Source: Psychroflexus sp. ALD_RP9
GTDB taxonomy: Bacteria > Bacteroidota > Bacteroidia > Flavobacteriales > Flavobacteriaceae
Length of the DNA: 64,000 bases
Assembly (NCBI RefSeq): GCF_017311165.1
Contig: NZ_CP062973.1
Coordinates: 1,984,001 to 2,048,000, forward strand
Reading direction: 5' to 3'
How positions within the stretch are numbered: the stretch's first letter is position 1; every line of letters begins with the position of its first letter. A program made the position numbers and the translations under genes. The notes below the pieces were generated by a model. It saw only the letters and a list, made by a program, of their open reading frames with translations. It did not search any database and was not told the DNA's origin. Positions 26,489 through 34,926 of the stretch are shown one piece after another.

Positions 26489-27301
26489 TTATATTTCCAT
26501 TTCTACCATTTCCGCTCTTGCTCCAAATCGGATTGGTAAAATACTTGTTCCTATTCCTTTTGATATGTACATTTTCGGTTCGGATTCATTATACCAACCT
26601 TTTAAATATTTTCCACTTCCTTGCGGTTTGAAAGGAACAATTCCTAAAAATGTAATTTGTCCTCCGTGAGTATGTCCTGAAAGCACTAAATCAATATTTA
26701 GATTTCCTTTTTGTTTTGTAATTATATCTCTGTGTTTAGGACAATGTGATAAAACAATATTGGTTTCAGTTTCTTTTAGATTTTCAACTGCTTTTCCAAA
26801 GTCAGCGTTTCCGCCAACAAAATCGTCAATTCCGATTATTGAGATTTCTCTATTTTTAATTGAAATTGTTCTATTCTCGTTTATCAATAATTCGCAATTA
26901 TTTTTAGAATAAATACTTTTAAGTTCTGTCAGATTTATATTTCCCCAATATTCCCAATTTCCAGTTATCGCATACTTTTTAATCGAACTGTCAATTAATT
27001 CAAGGAATTCATTTAGAGATTTAATTTTTTCTGTTTTATCAACAGAATCTCCAGTTATGAATATTAAATCAGGTTTTATTGAATTTATTTTTTTCGCAAT
27101 AGATTTGTGAAAGTACCTTAATTGGTCAAAATGTAAATCTGAAATTTGAATGATTTTTATTTTATCTTTTTCCGATTTTGAGATGTCAAAGTAATTCCAG
27201 TCAATTACATATTTCTCAAACCAAAGTGAATCCAAAAGAACTAATCCAATTGAGGCTAAAATTCCTCTTTTTATAAATTTTCTTCTGGTTAAGTTCGTCA
27301 T
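26489..27301 (-). CDS. membrane-associated metallophosphoesterase
   Basis: 270 residues. A twin-arginine-like TRRKFIKRG start and hydrophobic helix (about 12-26) suggest export or membrane anchoring. Calcineurin-like metal-binding motifs follow in order: SDLHF (Asp55, His57), FITGDSVD, the GN of AITGNWEYWG, LSHCPKH, and GHTHGGQ near residue 210. Related to YkuE/LpxH-like phosphodiesterases; substrate unknown. Single-gene cassette. Confidence 0.85.
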   Translation of the reverse strand: MTNLTRRKFIKRGILASIGLVLLDSLWFEKYVIDWNYFDISKSEKDKIKIIQISDLHFDQLRYFHKSIAKKINSIKPDLIFITGDSVDKTEKIKSLNEFLELIDSSIKKYAITGNWEYWGNINLTELKSIYSKNNCELLINENRTISIKNREISIIGIDDFVGGNADFGKAVENLKETETNIVLSHCPKHRDIITKQKGNLNIDLVLSGHTHGGQITFLGIVPFKPQGSGKYLKGWYNESEPKMYISKGIGTSILPIRFGARAEMVEMEI

Positions 27302-27310
27302 TTCTTAAAT

Positions 27311-27450
27311 TACTGGCAACGTCTCGCGCATAACGAAAGTGGCGACTTAAAATGCGCAAGTTTTTCGGTTAAATTTTTACTTTTCTAAAATACACAAATC
27401 GCTCGTTTCAGCAATAAATTCGCCATTTTTGTTATGCGCTGTTGCCCACC
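27311..27450 (-). repeat. attC-like site 32 (GCATAAC class)
   Basis: Inner stem GCATAACGAAAGTGGCGA / TTCGCCATTTTTGTTATGC, close to site 19. Confidence 0.9.
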
Positions 27451-27455
27451 GTTTT

Positions 27456-28091
27456 TTATTCAACCCAAACATCAAATTCATATTTTACTCTCCAAATTCC
27501 ATTTTTCTTTTCATAAATTCTCGTCATACCACCTGAGCCAGATCTAATTCGCACATATGCTAAATTCAGATTTTTATTAAATATTGGCTTTGTTATATGA
27601 AAAAATGAATAGAAATCAATCATTTTATTTTCTTCATAATATTTTTCGGCAATTTTATCAATTGAATCCCATTCGATTTGATTTTCTTTAAGTCCCTTTA
27701 CATCAATTACTTTAAAACCATTTTTTTCTAAATTTAAAAAATCGAAATCTTGATTTTCTTTAAATTGTTTTCTAACAAAATCAACATCATTAATTTTTAA
27801 AGTGTCAGAAATAAATTCAGCATGAGATATTGTTTTTGAATAATTTTTAGGGTCAATTGGTAATATTGGTGGAGTCATTTCAGGCCAATTTGTAATCAAT
27901 TCTCTTTTATCAAATAACAATCTTGAATCCGAACTATCAGATAAGATTTGATTATAGAATTCAAGTTTGAATTCATCAGTGATTTCAATTTGAGTTAATT
28001 CAATAGCTTGTGATTCCGATTTGTTGTTTTGTCTACAACTAATCAAAAATATCGTTAAAATTAATATTTTAAGTAGATTTTTCGTTTTCAA
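27456..28091 (-). CDS. lipoprotein, unknown
   Basis: 211 residues with lipoprotein signal MKTKNLLKILILTIFLISC (Cys19). The mature domain of about 190 residues ends in a beta-hairpin region rich in G, R and W (RIRSGSGGMTRIYEKKNG), typical of small periplasmic or surface domains in Bacteroidota. No family recognised. Confidence 0.8.
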   Translation of the reverse strand: MKTKNLLKILILTIFLISCRQNNKSESQAIELTQIEITDEFKLEFYNQILSDSSDSRLLFDKRELITNWPEMTPPILPIDPKNYSKTISHAEFISDTLKINDVDFVRKQFKENQDFDFLNLEKNGFKVIDVKGLKENQIEWDSIDKIAEKYYEENKMIDFYSFFHITKPIFNKNLNLAYVRIRSGSGGMTRIYEKKNGIWRVKYEFDVWVE

Positions 28092-28093
28092 AT

Positions 28094-28233
28094 GGTGGGC
28101 AACGATTCTCTAGTATGGCCAGTAGCGTCCAAATACTAGCTTGATTTTCAGTTTATCTTTTAACTTTCTAAATATACAGAAACTTTCGGTTTAGCACATA
28201 GTAGCTATTGGCTATACTAGGTGTTGTAAACAG
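28094..28233 (-). repeat. attC-like site 33
   Basis: Inner stem CTAGTATGGCCAGTAGCG / TAGCTATTGGCTATACTAG; outer arms TGGGCAAC and GTTGTAAACAG. Confidence 0.9.
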
Positions 28234-28237
28234 TTTT

Positions 28238-28651
28238 TTATTCAGTTTTTTTCATTTCAAGAGTTATTTCGCTTTCATCAAGATGAAATATCTTCTTGCC
28301 ATTATTTTCTCTAATTGAAATTCCCATTATTGAATATCCGTCTTCTTGGTTTCCAATTTTAACATACTTTTTGTTTTTTTCTACTTTCCATTTAGTCCCG
28401 TTGGTCATTTCGGTTATCATTCCGAACAATTCAGATTTCGAAGTAGTGGTCAGTTTAAAATTCCCATTTTCGTTAAAAAAGAAGGTAGAATTTTCAAATC
28501 CATCAATTAGGGGGACGAATTGAGGGTTTGTCGGTTTTTTAATAATTTTTTCCACCTTCCATTTTCCATAAATTTCCTTTTCGGTTAGTGTTTGTCCAAA
28601 TACGGTTGAACTTATGGTCATTAGAAATATCAGTGTAAATATCTTTTTCAT
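28238..28651 (-). CDS. secreted lipocalin-like protein
   Basis: 137 residues. Signal peptide MKKIFTLIFLMTISSTVFGQ, then the IYGKWKVEKI strand at the start of a small beta-barrel, with FNENGNFKLTT and TKWKVEKNKKYVKI later. The GxW and FxxNG pattern fits lipocalin-like Bacteroidota proteins. Likely periplasmic; ligand unknown. Confidence 0.75.
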   Translation of the reverse strand: MKKIFTLIFLMTISSTVFGQTLTEKEIYGKWKVEKIIKKPTNPQFVPLIDGFENSTFFFNENGNFKLTTTSKSELFGMITEMTNGTKWKVEKNKKYVKIGNQEDGYSIMGISIRENNGKKIFHLDESEITLEMKKTE

Positions 28652-28679
28652 TTTTTGTGTGTTTCTCGGTTTTCTTAAA

Positions 28680-28819
28680 TTGTTTACAACGGTTTTGTGT
28701 ATGGAAAGTTGCGGTTTTGTGTGCGAGGATTTTCCGAAGGAAAATCAGATGTAACAAAAATGCAACTACCTTTGTTTAAGCACTAATGTAGCAATTTTTT
28801 ATACACGTTGTTGCCACAC
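28680..28819 (-). repeat. attC-like site 34
   Basis: Inner stem GTGTATGGAAAGTTGCGG / TAGCAATTTTTTATACAC, with internal GAGGATTTTCC/GGAAAATC hairpin. Confidence 0.88.
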
Positions 28820-28829
28820 GTTTTTATTC

Positions 28830-29219
28830 TTAATTTTTTTCAATCAGTTTTATATTCCGAATTTTACTATTTCCGACTTCGCTCATTTTCCAATTCATTT
28901 CCAAGTTCATTCTATACAATTCAGGAATAGAATCTAAATCAATTTCGTAATATTTATTTTCACTAACTTCTAAAATCACTCCAGAAAGTTTAGCAGGCGG
29001 TTCGTCAGTCCAAATAATTTCCGTTATTTTTTTCTCAAAATCTTTGTAAAATATTGACAATTCAGCGTTTTGATATTTAGAAAGTTCGGTTTTTTTAATT
29101 CCGATTTGTTTTTGAGAATCTTCTTTAACTCCTTTTGCAAAGCCATACATTTCAATTCCGAAATAAGTAATTCCGACAATTATAATTCCAATTATTGTTA
29201 TAAAAATTCCTTTTTTCAT
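28830..29219 (-). CDS. N-anchored protein, shares its membrane segment with 55062-55688
   Basis: Start at ATG 29219 (MKKGIF); the upstream frame comes from attC-like site 35. 130 residues: one membrane helix followed by FGIEMYGFAKGVKED. This N-terminal 35-residue block is almost the same as in the protein at 55062-55688, while the C-terminal domains differ. The periplasmic domain is a short beta-rich fold. Function unknown. Confidence 0.78.
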   Translation of the reverse strand: MKKGIFITIIGIIIVGITYFGIEMYGFAKGVKEDSQKQIGIKKTELSKYQNAELSIFYKDFEKKITEIIWTDEPPAKLSGVILEVSENKYYEIDLDSIPELYRMNLEMNWKMSEVGNSKIRNIKLIEKN

Positions 29220-29233
29220 TGGTTCGCTCAAAT

Positions 29234-29374
29234 GTGTGGCAACGATCTTGGCTATGGTTTCGTTACGGAATGGTACGCGAGTATCATTCCGCCGTAACCA
29301 TAAAATTAGCAAAAAGGCTTGAAATTCCGATTAGGAATTTCAGCCGTAATGAACTATAGCCGTTGTTGTAAGTA
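29234..29374 (-). repeat. attC-like site 35 (GGCTATGGTTTCG class)
   Basis: Inner stem GGCTATGGTTTCGTTACGG / CCGTAATGAACTATAGCC. Same class as sites 45 and 47. Confidence 0.92.
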
Positions 29375-29391
29375 GTATTTTTTAATAATAT

Positions 29392-29940
29392 TCATTTATA
29401 ATTCGAAATCTCATCGTATTTCCAATTCGTTAGATTTAGCTTTTTGAAAGCTCTAAATACTTTCCGCTTTTTTAATTCCAATATAATCACACCGCAATCT
29501 GCGCTCGTTCCGTACAATGCTTGTCTATTGTCATCAGTCCATATTTCTACATTGCGAATATTACTTTCCGAAATTAGTTCTGTGACAGAATCAGTAAGTT
29601 CAGAATCAATTGGGTTTTCAATTCGGAATGCTATTACATTATTCTTGTATTTTATCAAGTAAAGCGGTTTACAGAAACCTTTCTTTCTTATCTTGCTAAG
29701 ACTGTCCAATTTTGGAAATCTCGAAACAGTTATTCCGTCCGAAAAACTCCATTTAATATATACGTTCACATCATTAGTCAGCCGATTATTTATCAAATCA
29801 ATTTTTTCCGCAAGTAATTCGGTTTTTTTGAGTGATTCAAACCATAATTTGTTCTCATTTTCAGTCAAAATCAATTTTTCACTTTGAGCTAAACTGCAAA
29901 TTGATTTTAGAATTAAAAATGTTAGCAAAAAGTGTTTCAT
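29392..29940 (-). CDS. secreted protein with TonB-plug-like C-terminal hairpin
   Basis: 182 residues. Signal peptide MKHFLLTFLILKSICSLAQ. The segment IRNVEIWTDDNRQALYGTSA followed by DCGVIILELKKRK resembles the end of a TonB-dependent receptor plug (AIYG-x-GVIII), which in Bacteroidota also occurs in small periplasmic proteins. A similar hairpin ends the protein at 18767-19711. Not a receptor: no barrel is present. Confidence 0.7.
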   Translation of the reverse strand: MKHFLLTFLILKSICSLAQSEKLILTENENKLWFESLKKTELLAEKIDLINNRLTNDVNVYIKWSFSDGITVSRFPKLDSLSKIRKKGFCKPLYLIKYKNNVIAFRIENPIDSELTDSVTELISESNIRNVEIWTDDNRQALYGTSADCGVIILELKKRKVFRAFKKLNLTNWKYDEISNYK

Positions 29941-29944
29941 AATA

Positions 29945-30088
29945 TTACTTACAACGGTCTTGGCTATGATGTCGTTGCGGAATCATTCGTAGAATTATTC
30001 CGCTGGTAAACGAAAATACTATTTTAACTGGAATTTTCAATAGAAAATTCCAAACCGCAATGCATTATAGCCGTTGTTGCATACAGGT
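29945..30088 (-). repeat. attC-like site 36 (GGCTATGATGTCG class)
   Basis: Inner stem as site 3 with a few substitutions; right arm GTTGCATACAGG opens a family-C body. Confidence 0.9.
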
Positions 30089-30486
30089 ACGACACGCACT
30101 GATTGGAACGAAGCGATTTTCACGTTTCAGAATTTTTTTCACATAGCTATTTAATTCTGTTGAGTAGAGCAGAAGTTAATCTATATAAATCTAAATTTTC
30201 AAATTCTGTTTTCAAGAGTGAATTCATCTGTTTTCAAACTTGCTAAAATTCAGCTGCGTTGATTTTCCGAGTTTTACATTTCAAGTTCAGATAGTTGCTC
30301 AATGCTCAACATTTGTCAAAAGTCAAATTTAGAATTTTTTTTTATTCAGATTAGAGAACCAACTTTCGCTAGAATCAAAATTTTGACTTTAAAAACAGTT
30401 TTCAGTTCGTTTCAGGTAATGCTTGGTAAATTCAGATTTTCAACTTTCATTTATCCGACCCGAGTTTTTTCCGAGTACTTGTGTGC
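30080..30486. other. ORF-less cassette body, family C copy 1
   Basis: About 405 bp. Starts TTGCATACAGGTACGACACG, ends CGAGTTTTTTCCGAGTACTT then GTGTGCAA. Contains the family B/C landmark GAGTAGAGCAGAAG. No ORF is conserved among the four copies. Confidence 0.85.
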
Positions 30487-30620
30487 AACGGATTGGTGTA
30501 TGGTTAGTGGCGACTAAAAATACACGAACCTTTCTTATTCAATCGTAAAATTACCAAAAAAATTCGGACTTTGCGATTTAGCCCAAATCTCGCCATTAAC
30601 TATACACCGTGTTACCCACA
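30480..30620 (-). repeat. attC-like site 37
   Basis: Inner stem GTGTATGGTTAGTGGCGA / TCGCCATTAACTATACAC; left arm GTGTGCAAC. Confidence 0.9.
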
Positions 30621-30735
30621 GGCTTTCCTGCGTCCTGCTTGGTTTTCAGCGTTGGCAAAGACATACTCTTTTGCAATTTTTAAATAGAGCATTGGCTGGT
30701 GCGAATTGCAAATGTGTATGGCTTTTAGTATTGGC
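30620..30735. other. shared non-coding 3' segment of the HaeIII-like cassette
   Basis: Counterpart of 12391-12503: GCGTTGGCAAAGACATACTC, TTTTGCAATTTTT, GCGAATTGCAAATGTGTATG. Confidence 0.8.
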
Positions 30736-31698
30736 TTATCCATTCACAAATATGTGGTTTGTAAATAAAGTATGAGGTGCGCTCACTAAATTTATGTCAA
30801 ATTTCAATGATGGTTCAACCCTAGAACTAGCATTATGAATTCTAAATGATATTTGCCAACCTTCGTTTAAAGAAACCAATAATGTTGTGGTTGAGTTCTC
30901 TTGATAGACAATTTCGATTAATCTTGTCGGTAATTTTAATTTAGGAATCTTTGCTTTTGGTTTGACTTTTTCAAATGGCAGATTCAGAGTTCCGTGTAAA
31001 TTATATGCTTGAATTTCAACTTTCTTTTTTCCTTTAATGACTTTGTAAAAATCCTGATTACCAATTAAGTATTGCACTAAATTTTCTGCTACAACATTTG
31101 GATTTTCTTTGTCAAGACGAAGCAGTTCTTTTCGAAAAGCATTCAATATTGGAATATATACAACTTCGTGCATATTCTCAATAGAAGTCCATTTTGTTGA
31201 TTTATCTTCAGCTCTTAAATCTGTAAGCATATCGAAAATTGGTTTAATTTCCTGAAAATAATCTTGAGAACAACTAACGCCAAGCCATTTTTCTCCAAAA
31301 TTTATTTTTTGTGATAATCTTGAATGTTTTACTGCTCTATGATTATTTTTAGCCGAAATACCGATTTCCCATTTTTGTATCGAGCGAATTATCAAAACAT
31401 CTCGAACGTCTCCAGTTTGACCAGCTTTATCGCTTACTAATTCTAAAACTAAAATATCATCTTTGTTAATACCGTTTGATAATCTTGGTTCTATATCTAT
31501 TAGGAAATTAATTGAAGCACTCGCTGTAATCCTAAATGTATCTTGCTCGTTTTCACTAAAACCATCAAAAAAGCCTTTTGCTGTATTGTAAGGCTCATTC
31601 ATTGTTATTGAAACACTTGTAATTTTATTTAAGCGTTCGTGAAATTCTATAAGTAAAGCATATTCGAAGGCTTTACCATTTACTGTTTGACTTGCCAT
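30736..31698 (-). CDS. HaeIII-family type II restriction endonuclease
   Basis: 320 residues. NGKAFEYALL near the N-terminus and the core GQTGDVRDVLIIR ... WEIGISAKNNHRAVKHSRL match the HaeIII restriction family as I know it; the core carries the Asp and E-x-(S)AK residues of a PD-(D/E)XK site. The expected target is GGCC by family. It lies 3 bases after the methyltransferase stop in a three-gene operon: controller, methylase, endonuclease. Confidence 0.88.
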   Translation of the reverse strand: MASQTVNGKAFEYALLIEFHERLNKITSVSITMNEPYNTAKGFFDGFSENEQDTFRITASASINFLIDIEPRLSNGINKDDILVLELVSDKAGQTGDVRDVLIIRSIQKWEIGISAKNNHRAVKHSRLSQKINFGEKWLGVSCSQDYFQEIKPIFDMLTDLRAEDKSTKWTSIENMHEVVYIPILNAFRKELLRLDKENPNVVAENLVQYLIGNQDFYKVIKGKKKVEIQAYNLHGTLNLPFEKVKPKAKIPKLKLPTRLIEIVYQENSTTTLLVSLNEGWQISFRIHNASSRVEPSLKFDINLVSAPHTLFTNHIFVNG

Positions 31699-31701
31699 AA
31701 A

Positions 31702-32745
31702 TTATGATAAAGTATTTTCTAGTTCCATTTTTCTTTTTGAAACTGGTTTTTGTTTCTTTTCTGCATTTTCAATTTGCGACTTTATGCCTATTGCAATATG
31801 CTTTGCAAGATTAACAGGGACTGCATTACCTATCATTTTATAACCAGCTGCTATATGATTATAATAAAAAATAAAATCATCAGGAAAAGTTTGAATTCTA
31901 GCACATTCTCTTACGCTTAGTCTTCTATATAAATTTTCTTTACCTGGAACAAAAATGCGTTTGTTCTGTTCGATAAATTTCATTTTAGGTGCTTGAGGAT
32001 GTAATGGTGCGTGTCTGCCACCTGCTTGAATTGTATATGATTGCTCGTTCCAACTTCGCACTCTGTTCCTTGACATGAACATTGATGAAAAACCGCCAAT
32101 CATATATTCGTGATTTGGAATTTTACAATTTTCCATATTGGTTTTATTTCCTTCTTTAGCAGGAACAACTGAATTTTGCAAATCAGCTATTTTTTGTTCA
32201 AGAGTTACTTTTTCTTTAAGTGGCTTAGGAAACTTAAATTTAAAATCAAGGTCTTCCCGAATACCAACAAAAAAAACTCGTTTTCGGTCTTGTGGAACAT
32301 CAAAATTAGATGCGTTTAGCAATTTGAAAGATAAGTTATATCCAGCATCTTTAAAAAGTTGCTTAATATTTTTTAAAGCTTCACTATGTCTATTTAAGAG
32401 CATTCCGCTAACATTTTCTGCTAAGAAAAATTTAGGTTGTTTAGCTTCTAATATTCTTATAAAATCAAAAAATAACTGCCCTCGCTTATCATTTATACCA
32501 CGTTTTGACCCTGCTTCACTCCAACTCTGACAAGGTGGTCCACCAATAATGCCATCACATTCAGGAACTTCATTCGATTTTATGTTAACAATACTTCGTC
32601 TGTCGAGCGTAGTATTTTTATGATTTTTCTCGTAAGTTTCCCAAATATCTTTGTCATATTCATTTGCCCAAACAACATTAAATCCTGCTTTTTGAAATCC
32701 TAAATCAAGTCCGCCTGCTCCTGCAAAAAATGATACTATTCTCAT
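31702..32745 (-). CDS. HaeIII-like C5-cytosine DNA methyltransferase
   Basis: Start at ATG 32745, overlapping the controller stop (ATGA), in preference to a frame beginning at 32817 inside the controller gene. 347 residues. Motif I MRIVSFFAGAGGLDLGF, motif IV GGPPCQSWSEAGS with catalytic Cys72, ENVSGM, VIII QDRKRVFFVGI, the target-recognition region MSRNRVRSWNE, YRRLSVRECARIQTFPDDF and GNAVPVNLA all closely resemble M.HaeIII. Methylation of GGCC is expected by family. Confidence 0.93.
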   Translation of the reverse strand: MRIVSFFAGAGGLDLGFQKAGFNVVWANEYDKDIWETYEKNHKNTTLDRRSIVNIKSNEVPECDGIIGGPPCQSWSEAGSKRGINDKRGQLFFDFIRILEAKQPKFFLAENVSGMLLNRHSEALKNIKQLFKDAGYNLSFKLLNASNFDVPQDRKRVFFVGIREDLDFKFKFPKPLKEKVTLEQKIADLQNSVVPAKEGNKTNMENCKIPNHEYMIGGFSSMFMSRNRVRSWNEQSYTIQAGGRHAPLHPQAPKMKFIEQNKRIFVPGKENLYRRLSVRECARIQTFPDDFIFYYNHIAAGYKMIGNAVPVNLAKHIAIGIKSQIENAEKKQKPVSKRKMELENTLS

Positions 32746-33056
32746 ACTATTTTTTCTTTTAATGTTCTTCTGTATTCTGCTTTTTCTTCCGCAACTTGTA
32801 AAAGTTGTTTGGTGCAATTTGTTTCATAAATCTGTTTCCCGATTTGGTCAGTGATATATTCATTTCTTAATTCTGTGAGATTGATTTTGAAGATTTTAGC
32901 AAGTTTTGGTAATCTCTTTTCGTCAAAATCACGTTTCCCGTTCTCAATTTTGCTCAAGTTTGCAGAGTCTAAGTTCAATTTGGCCGCAAGTTGAGTTAAG
33001 GTCAATTCGTTTTCGTTTCGTAAAAGTCGGATGTATTCTCCAAAAGTGGTTTTCAT
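32742..33056 (-). CDS. XRE-family controller protein of the HaeIII-like R-M system
   Basis: About 104 residues from ATG 33056; an ATG four codons upstream (33068) overlaps a putative operator, so the shorter start is preferred. Helix-turn-helix at about 14-55 (LTLTQLAAKLNLDSANLSKI, then ENGKRDF). Controller proteins time methylase and nuclease expression after entry into a new host, which fits a mobile cassette. Translationally coupled to the methylase by an ATGA overlap. Confidence 0.85.
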   Translation of the reverse strand: MKTTFGEYIRLLRNENELTLTQLAAKLNLDSANLSKIENGKRDFDEKRLPKLAKIFKINLTELRNEYITDQIGKQIYETNCTKQLLQVAEEKAEYRRTLKEKIV

Positions 33057-33061
33057 AAGAC

Positions 33062-33106
33062 TTGTCATTTTTTGACAAATTTATAAATTCTATTTGAAAT
33101 ATTCAA
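33062..33106 (-). promoter_or_regulatory. promoter and operator of the HaeIII-like R-M operon
   Basis: On the minus strand a -33 TTG (33104-33106) and a -7 TAAATTTG (33076-33083) are spaced 20 bp, the Bacteroidota pattern. An inverted repeat TTGTCA-N5-TGACAA (33062-33078) overlaps the -7 box and the start region, a good site for autoregulation by the controller. Confidence 0.7.
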
Positions 33107-33114
33107 TTCGAGCG

Positions 33115-33213
33115 TAGGGAAATTTTAGCTCTTTTGGTTTTTAAGGATTGGGTTTTAGCGTTGGCAAAAACCAAATGTGCTAAAATGTGCGGCTGGTTTC
33201 AGCTTGTGGGTAA
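33115..33213. other. shared non-coding 5' segment of the HaeIII-like cassette
   Basis: AGCTCTTTTGGTTTTTAAGG, GCGTTGGCAAAAACCAAATG and TTTCAGCTTGTGGGTAAC match 14960-15048 in the HpaII-like cassette. Confidence 0.8.
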
Positions 33214-33346
33214 CGTTCTGCGTATATGCTTTGTGGCGATGCAAAAAGGCTTTCTCGATTCAGCATAAACTTTTGATTTTAAAAGTACAAAAACTTTTAG
33301 TTTAAGCCTTAATTTAGCCATAAAGTATATACGTTGTTGTGCAAAG
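33205..33346 (-). repeat. attC-like site 38
   Basis: Inner stem GCGTATATGCTTTGTGGCG / AGCCATAAAGTATATACG; outer arms TGTGGGTAAC and GTTGTGCAAAG. Confidence 0.9.
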
Positions 33347-33384
33347 TATTTAACTTTACATCTTTAATAAGTGCTTATTTAAAA

Positions 33385-33429
33385 TTAAAAAAAAGGCTCT
33401 CATGTAATTCTTTGAGAGCCCTTTTTTTA
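33385..33429 (-). terminator. intrinsic terminator inside a cassette
   Basis: Stem GGCTCTCA / TGAGAGCC (33395-33420) flanked by A-runs and T-runs on both sides, so it can work in both directions. It lies just after the last gene of its cassette and is the only strong intrinsic terminator I see inside the array. Confidence 0.85.
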
Positions 33430-33432
33430 ACC

Positions 33433-33603
33433 TTATAAATCGATAATTTTTTGATATAAAAAATAAGTCATCAAACAAATTAAGATAACATACTCATAAT
33501 TAAAGTATGTCTTATGTTTTTTGTTGGATTTTAAAATATTTATTGCAACAACAATAGAAATCACAGCAAAAAATACAATGTAAGAGATATCTAAAAATTT
33601 CAT
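33433..33603 (-). CDS. 57-residue two-helix membrane protein
   Basis: Start at ATG 33603 (MKFLDISYIVFF), 11 bases after the lipoprotein stop. Helices at about 6-22 and 36-52 with a basic, tyrosine-containing loop. Small membrane proteins paired with a lipoprotein recur in this array. Its size would suit an immunity or accessory protein, but nothing proves it. Confidence 0.7.
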   Translation of the reverse strand: MKFLDISYIVFFAVISIVVAINILKSNKKHKTYFNYEYVILICLMTYFLYQKIIDL

Positions 33604-33613
33604 AATGATTGAT

Positions 33614-34195
33614 TTAAATCCAACCCATACAATCTGTAAAGTCGTAAACAACTAATGCCGCTCCAACCCAGCCTAAGGTTCTTGTAGCTAGTTTACCTAC
33701 TGCTCTAAGCAGAACCCTTCGATTAGTAAAGTTGCTCCAAAATCCTTCATGTAATTTTATACCAACAAAGGCTCTGGCAACACAGTCTAGCACACTAGGA
33801 CTATCTGATTCAGAAATTTGTTGATTTTGTGTTTCTATAATAGCAATTCCTACTAACGCAAGTTCAGGAGAATCAAGAGAACCAAATTCATCTATTATTT
33901 CTTGTTCGCTTATTCCTTCACTAATAAGCAAATCTTTTGTTTTGTTAACAAAAGGCATAAGAACACTTTTTGCCTTTTGTTCATCAAAAACAGAGCTAGG
34001 TGTACCATCAGAATTTACGAATTTAGTCATTTCATTCATTTGGTTTTTTAAGCTTAACTCTAAATTGTTAGAATTTTTTTGTCTAAATTCAGTAATTTCT
34101 GAATTAATATCTTCATTGTTCAATACTTCTGAACAAGAAATTGTTAACAATGAAATTAAAATAAAAAAAATACAATTTTTAAAATTGAATATCAT
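33614..34195 (-). CDS. lipoprotein with Gly/Trp-rich hydrophobic C-terminus
   Basis: 194 residues. Lipoprotein signal ends LLTISC (Cys21). A helical, polar middle is followed by a C-terminal block with two Cys (VLDCVARAFVG and YDFTDCMGWI) around a glycine-rich hydrophobic helix (LGWVGAALVVY). Flavobacteria have similar lipoproteins of unknown role; the tail resembles hydrophobic bacteriocin-like peptides only loosely. First gene of a cassette with its own terminator and about 290 bp of upstream non-coding sequence. Confidence 0.75.
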   Translation of the reverse strand: MIFNFKNCIFFILISLLTISCSEVLNNEDINSEITEFRQKNSNNLELSLKNQMNEMTKFVNSDGTPSSVFDEQKAKSVLMPFVNKTKDLLISEGISEQEIIDEFGSLDSPELALVGIAIIETQNQQISESDSPSVLDCVARAFVGIKLHEGFWSNFTNRRVLLRAVGKLATRTLGWVGAALVVYDFTDCMGWI

Positions 34196-34484
34196 AATAT
34201 AAAAATTTAATTGTTAATAGAATACTACTCTTTCGATTTTCGCAACTCGCCCACAATATTTTTAATGTCTTTTTTGTAGAATTTCACATATTTTGACGTT
34301 GGATTGTCAGTCCTCTGTGACAAGATTATGGCAATAGTTTTTTGGAATGTTTAATTATATTGCAAATTAGAAAAAATGAGAATCACTTTAATTAATCTAA
34401 ATATTGTATTAATATATTTTTAAAAAATGTTCTATTTAAATAATAACCTAGTGTTGGCGCATAGTGTGTTCAGAGTTCATATTT
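34196..34484. other. long non-coding leader of the lipoprotein cassette
   Basis: About 290 AT-rich bases between the lipoprotein start and attC-like site 39. Probably holds the cassette's own promoter, but no strong TTTG/TAnnTTTG pair is seen. A fragment GTTGGCGCATAGTGTG (34453-34468) looks like a decayed attC arm. Confidence 0.5.
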
Positions 34485-34618
34485 TGCACAACGGTCTCGG
34501 CTATGAGTAGTTGCGTGAGTTAGCACTTAACTTTGCAAGTACACACCAAGTTGGAAATTCCGAAGGAATTTCCAAAGTAGGCGGGAACAAGCAATTACTT
34601 ATAGCCATTGTTGGGTGT
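34484..34618 (-). repeat. attC-like site 39 (GGCTATGAGTAG class)
   Basis: Inner stem as site 10; outer arms TTTGCACAAC and GTTGGGTGTAG. Confidence 0.92.
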
Positions 34619-34626
34619 AGTTTTTT

Positions 34627-34926
34627 TTATTCTTTTATTCTGTTTTTCAAATCCATTTGACCGTGTAAAATTCTTGTTATTTCAATCTGATGGTCAATTC
34701 TTTTTCGATAAAATATTATGTGTCGATTTGCTTTTAATCCGAAAAGGTCAGATTTGATTCCATCATAGGTTTTTCCTAATTCTGGATTGTCAGCTATATC
34801 TTGGCAAATATCAAGAAGCATATCGTAATATCTGTCAGCTTGATTTTCAGACCAATTCTCAACTGTATACTCCCAAATTCCATTTAAGTCAGCTACAGCC
34901 TTATTGGTCAATTCGTATTTAGCCAT
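34627..34926 (-). CDS. ParE/RelE-superfamily toxin
   Basis: 99 residues. The sequence order AVADLNGIWEYTVENW, QADRYYDML, NPELGKTYDG, LFGLKANRHIIFYRK, ITRILHGQMD is that of ParE toxins. ParE-type proteins poison gyrase; RelE-type cut mRNA; the Gly/Arg/His pattern favours ParE. Its start overlaps the antitoxin gene by 8 bp. Typical array-stabilising cassette. Confidence 0.88.
   Translation of the reverse strand: MAKYELTNKAVADLNGIWEYTVENWSENQADRYYDMLLDICQDIADNPELGKTYDGIKSDLFGLKANRHIIFYRKRIDHQIEITRILHGQMDLKNRIKE

Noticed and set aside
30302..30517. Plus-strand frame of 71 codons in family-C copy 1
   Set aside because: Same reasons; similarity to the frame in copy 3 follows from DNA similarity, and copy 2 has stops.
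32138..32530. 130-codon plus-strand frame
   Set aside because: Shadow of the HaeIII-like methyltransferase.
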